From positions 248,001 to 312,000 of the forward strand of contig NZ_JAPDPC010000003.1 in the NCBI RefSeq assembly GCF_026283945.1: a DNA stretch of 64,000 nucleotides. The letters are read 5' to 3'. Made by a program: the position numbers and the translations under genes. Within the stretch, counting starts at the first letter, position 1. Every line of letters begins with the position of its first letter. Of the stretch, positions 61,911-64,000 are shown one piece after another. The notes beneath the pieces are model-generated. The model made no database searches. It saw only the letters and a list, made by a program, of their open reading frames with translations, and was not told where the DNA came from. This DNA comes from Dyella humicola (GTDB taxonomy: Bacteria > Pseudomonadota > Gammaproteobacteria > Xanthomonadales > Rhodanobacteraceae).

Positions 61911-63026
61911 ATGTCGCGCATGAGCCAAGACGACTCCATCCCCAGCAACAGCGCGTCCGCAGGCCCTGCCGCGCCATCCTCATCCTCCCGTGCCACGCGC
62001 TCCTCGCCACCTGCGCGGGGCGGCGGCACACTCGCGGTGGCCCTGCTGCTTTCACTGGTGGCGGTGGGCGGTGCAGGTTACGTCGGTTGGCGGCAGTGGC
62101 AGCAGGAACAGGGCCGTGCGGCGGGCAGTGAAGCGATGGCGGGCATGAAGCAGCGCCTGGACAGCCTGGAAAGCGCGTTCACGGCAAGCAACAGCGAACG
62201 TAACTTGCTGCGCCAGCGCCTCGGCGACGCGGACCAGGTCAATCGTTCGCTGCGCGAGGAATTGCTGAGCCAGGCTGAGCGCACGCGCAACCTCGAGGAT
62301 GCGGTGACCAAGCTATCGGAAAAGACCCTTTCGGCCCACGACGCCATGCTGCTCGATGAAACCGAGTCGCTGTTGCGCATGGCGAAGGAGCGTTACGAGT
62401 TGTTCCACGATGCGCAGGGTGCCGCTGCCGCCTATGTGATTGCCGACCAGACGCTCGCTGCGGTGGACGATGGCGCGTTTTCCGGTTTGCGACAGAGCAT
62501 CGCTGCCGAACGCGAAGCGCTGGCGAAGAGTCAGCCGGTCAGCGTGAGCGCATCGCTGGCGACCTTGGCCAGCCTGCGCGCGGCGATGATCGAGCTGCCG
62601 CTCAGGCCACTGGATACACCCGCTTCGAGTTCGACCAGCGGAAGCTGGGCGCGCATCGTCTCCGCGCTCAATAACGTGGTGAAAGTGCAGCGAACCAACG
62701 GTGCGCCCTTGTCGGTGGCGGATGCGCGGTTTGCGCGTGAACTGGCGGGGATCGATCTGGCACAGGCACAGGCGGCGCTGCTCGCGTCCGATCACGAAGC
62801 CTATGTCGCTGCGCTCAAGCGTGCCGATGCGGGTATTGCAGCCCAGTTCGACGAGAAGTCGCCCGCCGTGAAGCAGGTACGCGAGCAGCTGGCAAGCTTG
62901 CTCGCGCAACAACCGACCACACCGGTGCAGCTGGGCGCCGCGCTCAGCGAATTGCGCAACCTGCGTTCGGTACACGCGCTCAAACCTGCAAGCAGCAATA
63001 GCGCGCCGGCCGGGGTCAAGCCATGA
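61911..63026 (+). CDS. hemX: HemX-like membrane protein
   Basis: Membrane protein of 371 residues: disordered Ser/Pro N-terminus, one TM (LAVALLLSLVAVGGAGYVGW), a coiled coil (about 70-150), then the HemX domain with AMLLDETESLLRMAKERYELFHDAQGAAAAYVIADQTL. The role in tetrapyrrole synthesis is unproven. ATG at 61911 (or 61920), 129 bp after hemD; it overlaps hemY by 4 bp. Confidence 0.92.
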   Translation: MSRMSQDDSIPSNSASAGPAAPSSSSRATRSSPPARGGGTLAVALLLSLVAVGGAGYVGWRQWQQEQGRAAGSEAMAGMKQRLDSLESAFTASNSERNLLRQRLGDADQVNRSLREELLSQAERTRNLEDAVTKLSEKTLSAHDAMLLDETESLLRMAKERYELFHDAQGAAAAYVIADQTLAAVDDGAFSGLRQSIAAEREALAKSQPVSVSASLATLASLRAAMIELPLRPLDTPASSSTSGSWARIVSALNNVVKVQRTNGAPLSVADARFARELAGIDLAQAQAALLASDHEAYVAALKRADAGIAAQFDEKSPAVKQVREQLASLLAQQPTTPVQLGAALSELRNLRSVHALKPASSNSAPAGVKP

Positions 63027-64000
63027 AGTTGTGGCGCTGGATCCTGCTGCTGGTGATCCTGGCGGCGCTCGCTGCGTTCGGCTGGCATTGGGTGGCGGCA
63101 GACCCAGGCTACGTGATGGTGCAATTGCGCGGCTGGCAGACGGAAACCACGGTCGTCGCCGCGGTGGTCCTGTTGCTGGTGGCGTGGGGATTGCTGAGTG
63201 CGCTGTGGTTCCTGGTGCGCTGGCCGTTTGGCGCGTTTTCGCGTCGGCATCGCCGCATCAGCCGCCAACGCATGCGTGAAGGTCTGATTGCCCTGATGGA
63301 AGGCCGGCACGGCGATGCCGAGCGCGACCTGCATCGCGCCTCGCGGCTGGGCGCCCTGCGCGCACCCGCCTTGCTCGCTGCCGCCGAGGCCGCGTCCCGC
63401 CGCGGCGAGAACAGCCGCGCACTCGCCACGCTGGACGAGGCAGGCCAGGTCGCACCTCGTGCCGCCCGCGTGCTTCGCGCCCGCGTGCTTCGACGCGACG
63501 GCAAGGCTACGGAAGCGGTGAACCTGCTGGCCCCCGAAGCCGACAGCGGCGATCTCACACCGGGTGGCTGGCGCGAGCTGGCGCTGGCATCGCTGGCCAG
63601 CGGCGACACGCGGCGTGCGCGCCAGACCTTGGAGCCGTTGCAGAAGAGTGGTGCGTTTGGCATCCGTGGTTTTGCCGCGCTCGAAGGACAAGTGCTTGCG
63701 GCCTCCCTGCGCGCGGCGCCTGATGCCGCAGCGCTCAATACCCTGTGGTCGCAGCTGCCCAAGGCACAGCGTCGGGTACCTGCGGCGATCGACGCGTATG
63801 CACGTCGCGCGGCCGGCTTCGGCATGGTCTTGCCGGCCATGGACGAAGTGGAATCAGCACTGCGTCGTGAATGGTCGCCGCTGCTGATCGAAACCTATGG
63901 CGCGTTGGGTGGTGACGACCTGGAAGCCCGCTTGCGTCGCGCCGAGTCCTGGCTGGATGCGCATCCCAACGATGCCGCGCTACTGCTCACGCTCGGTCGG
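63023..64000 (+). CDS. hemY: HemY-like TPR membrane protein (3' end outside window)
   Basis: The visible 326 residues show two TM helices (WILLLVILAALAAFGW, VVAAVVLLLVAWGLLSALWF) and a chain of TPR-like helices (GALRAPALLAAAEAASRRGENSRALATLDEA and ARQTLEPLQKSGAFGIRGFAALEGQVL), typical of HemY_N proteins. ATG overlaps the HemX stop (ATGA at 63023-63026). The C-terminus runs past the window end. Haem-related role only by context; not a protoporphyrinogen oxidase. Confidence 0.9.
   Translation, partial: MKLWRWILLLVILAALAAFGWHWVAADPGYVMVQLRGWQTETTVVAAVVLLLVAWGLLSALWFLVRWPFGAFSRRHRRISRQRMREGLIALMEGRHGDAERDLHRASRLGALRAPALLAAAEAASRRGENSRALATLDEAGQVAPRAARVLRARVLRRDGKATEAVNLLAPEADSGDLTPGGWRELALASLASGDTRRARQTLEPLQKSGAFGIRGFAALEGQVLAASLRAAPDAAALNTLWSQLPKAQRRVPAAIDAYARRAAGFGMVLPAMDEVESALRREWSPLLIETYGALGGDDLEARLRRAESWLDAHPNDAALLLTLGR

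Overview
High-GC proteobacterial chromosome with Gram-negative outer-membrane genes throughout (TonB receptor, NodT-type efflux, MipA/OmpV, OmpA-like, many Sec/Tat/lipoprotein signals). The gene families, long-form QueF, the hemD-hemX-hemY run and the frequent hairpin repeats suggest Gammaproteobacteria, order Lysobacterales (Xanthomonadales), most likely Rhodanobacteraceae (Dyella/Luteibacter/Rhodanobacter type). This is inferred from gene content only; there is no rRNA in the window. I saw no tRNA, CRISPR array, transposase or prophage.

Layout. (1) 1-4.9 kb, minus strand: a tightly coupled oxidative D-galactose/galactonate operon (dgoR-dgoK-dgoA-dgoD-SDR dehydrogenase-SMP-30 lactonase, the last cut by the window edge). 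(2) 5.6-15.8 kb, plus strand: a TonB receptor followed by four exported glycosidases (GH35/DUF5597, GH27, GH35, GH92). Two FadR-type operator candidates lie between the divergent units, so import, outer hydrolysis and catabolism look like one galactoside-utilisation locus. (3) 15.8-21.2 kb, minus: small K+ channel, a DUF2955-HlyD-NodT tripartite efflux operon and an AI-2E-family permease. (4) 21.5-24.7 kb, plus: an outer-membrane beta-barrel protein, then a YeeE/YedE pair, a persulfide-dioxygenase-like hydrolase and a BigR/SqrR-type ArsR repressor. A perfect inverted repeat precedes the YeeE gene, which fits a sulfide/persulfide response operon. (5) 24.7-36.8 kb: stress and housekeeping genes (CsbD, HdeD, queF, M1 peptidase, penicillin-acylase-type hydrolase, a degenerate metallo-beta-lactamase-like protein, and a Tat-exported FAD oxidase whose motif order is circularly permuted). 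(6) 36.9-42.8 kb: patatin, CcdA plus thioredoxin, DoxX, and a bufferin cluster (Cys-rich BufA2 precursor, MNIO maturase BufB, BufC partner) followed by an AraC regulator. (7) 43.3-47.6 kb: MipA/OmpV, a membrane-anchored alpha/beta hydrolase, GST with a divergent Lrp regulator. (8) 47.6-51.7 kb, minus: a four-gene operon DUF3348-DUF802-OmpA-DUF2894. The DUF802 and OmpA products look like a MotA/MotB (ZorA/ZorB-like) ion-driven motor with a very long coiled-coil tail, function unknown. (9) 51.9-61 kb: rmuC, DUF2252, rlmI, srkA, thioesterases, an iron-sulfur flavoreductase and small envelope proteins. (10) 61-64 kb: hemD-hemX-hemY, the last cut by the window edge.

Most promising items for follow-up: the ZorAB-like DUF3348/DUF802/OmpA/DUF2894 module, the circularly permuted D-amino-acid-oxidase-type lipoprotein, and the bufferin cluster next to a CcdA/thioredoxin reducing pair. 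Start codons were adjusted by hand from ribosome-binding sites, overlaps and family length; no database search was possible.
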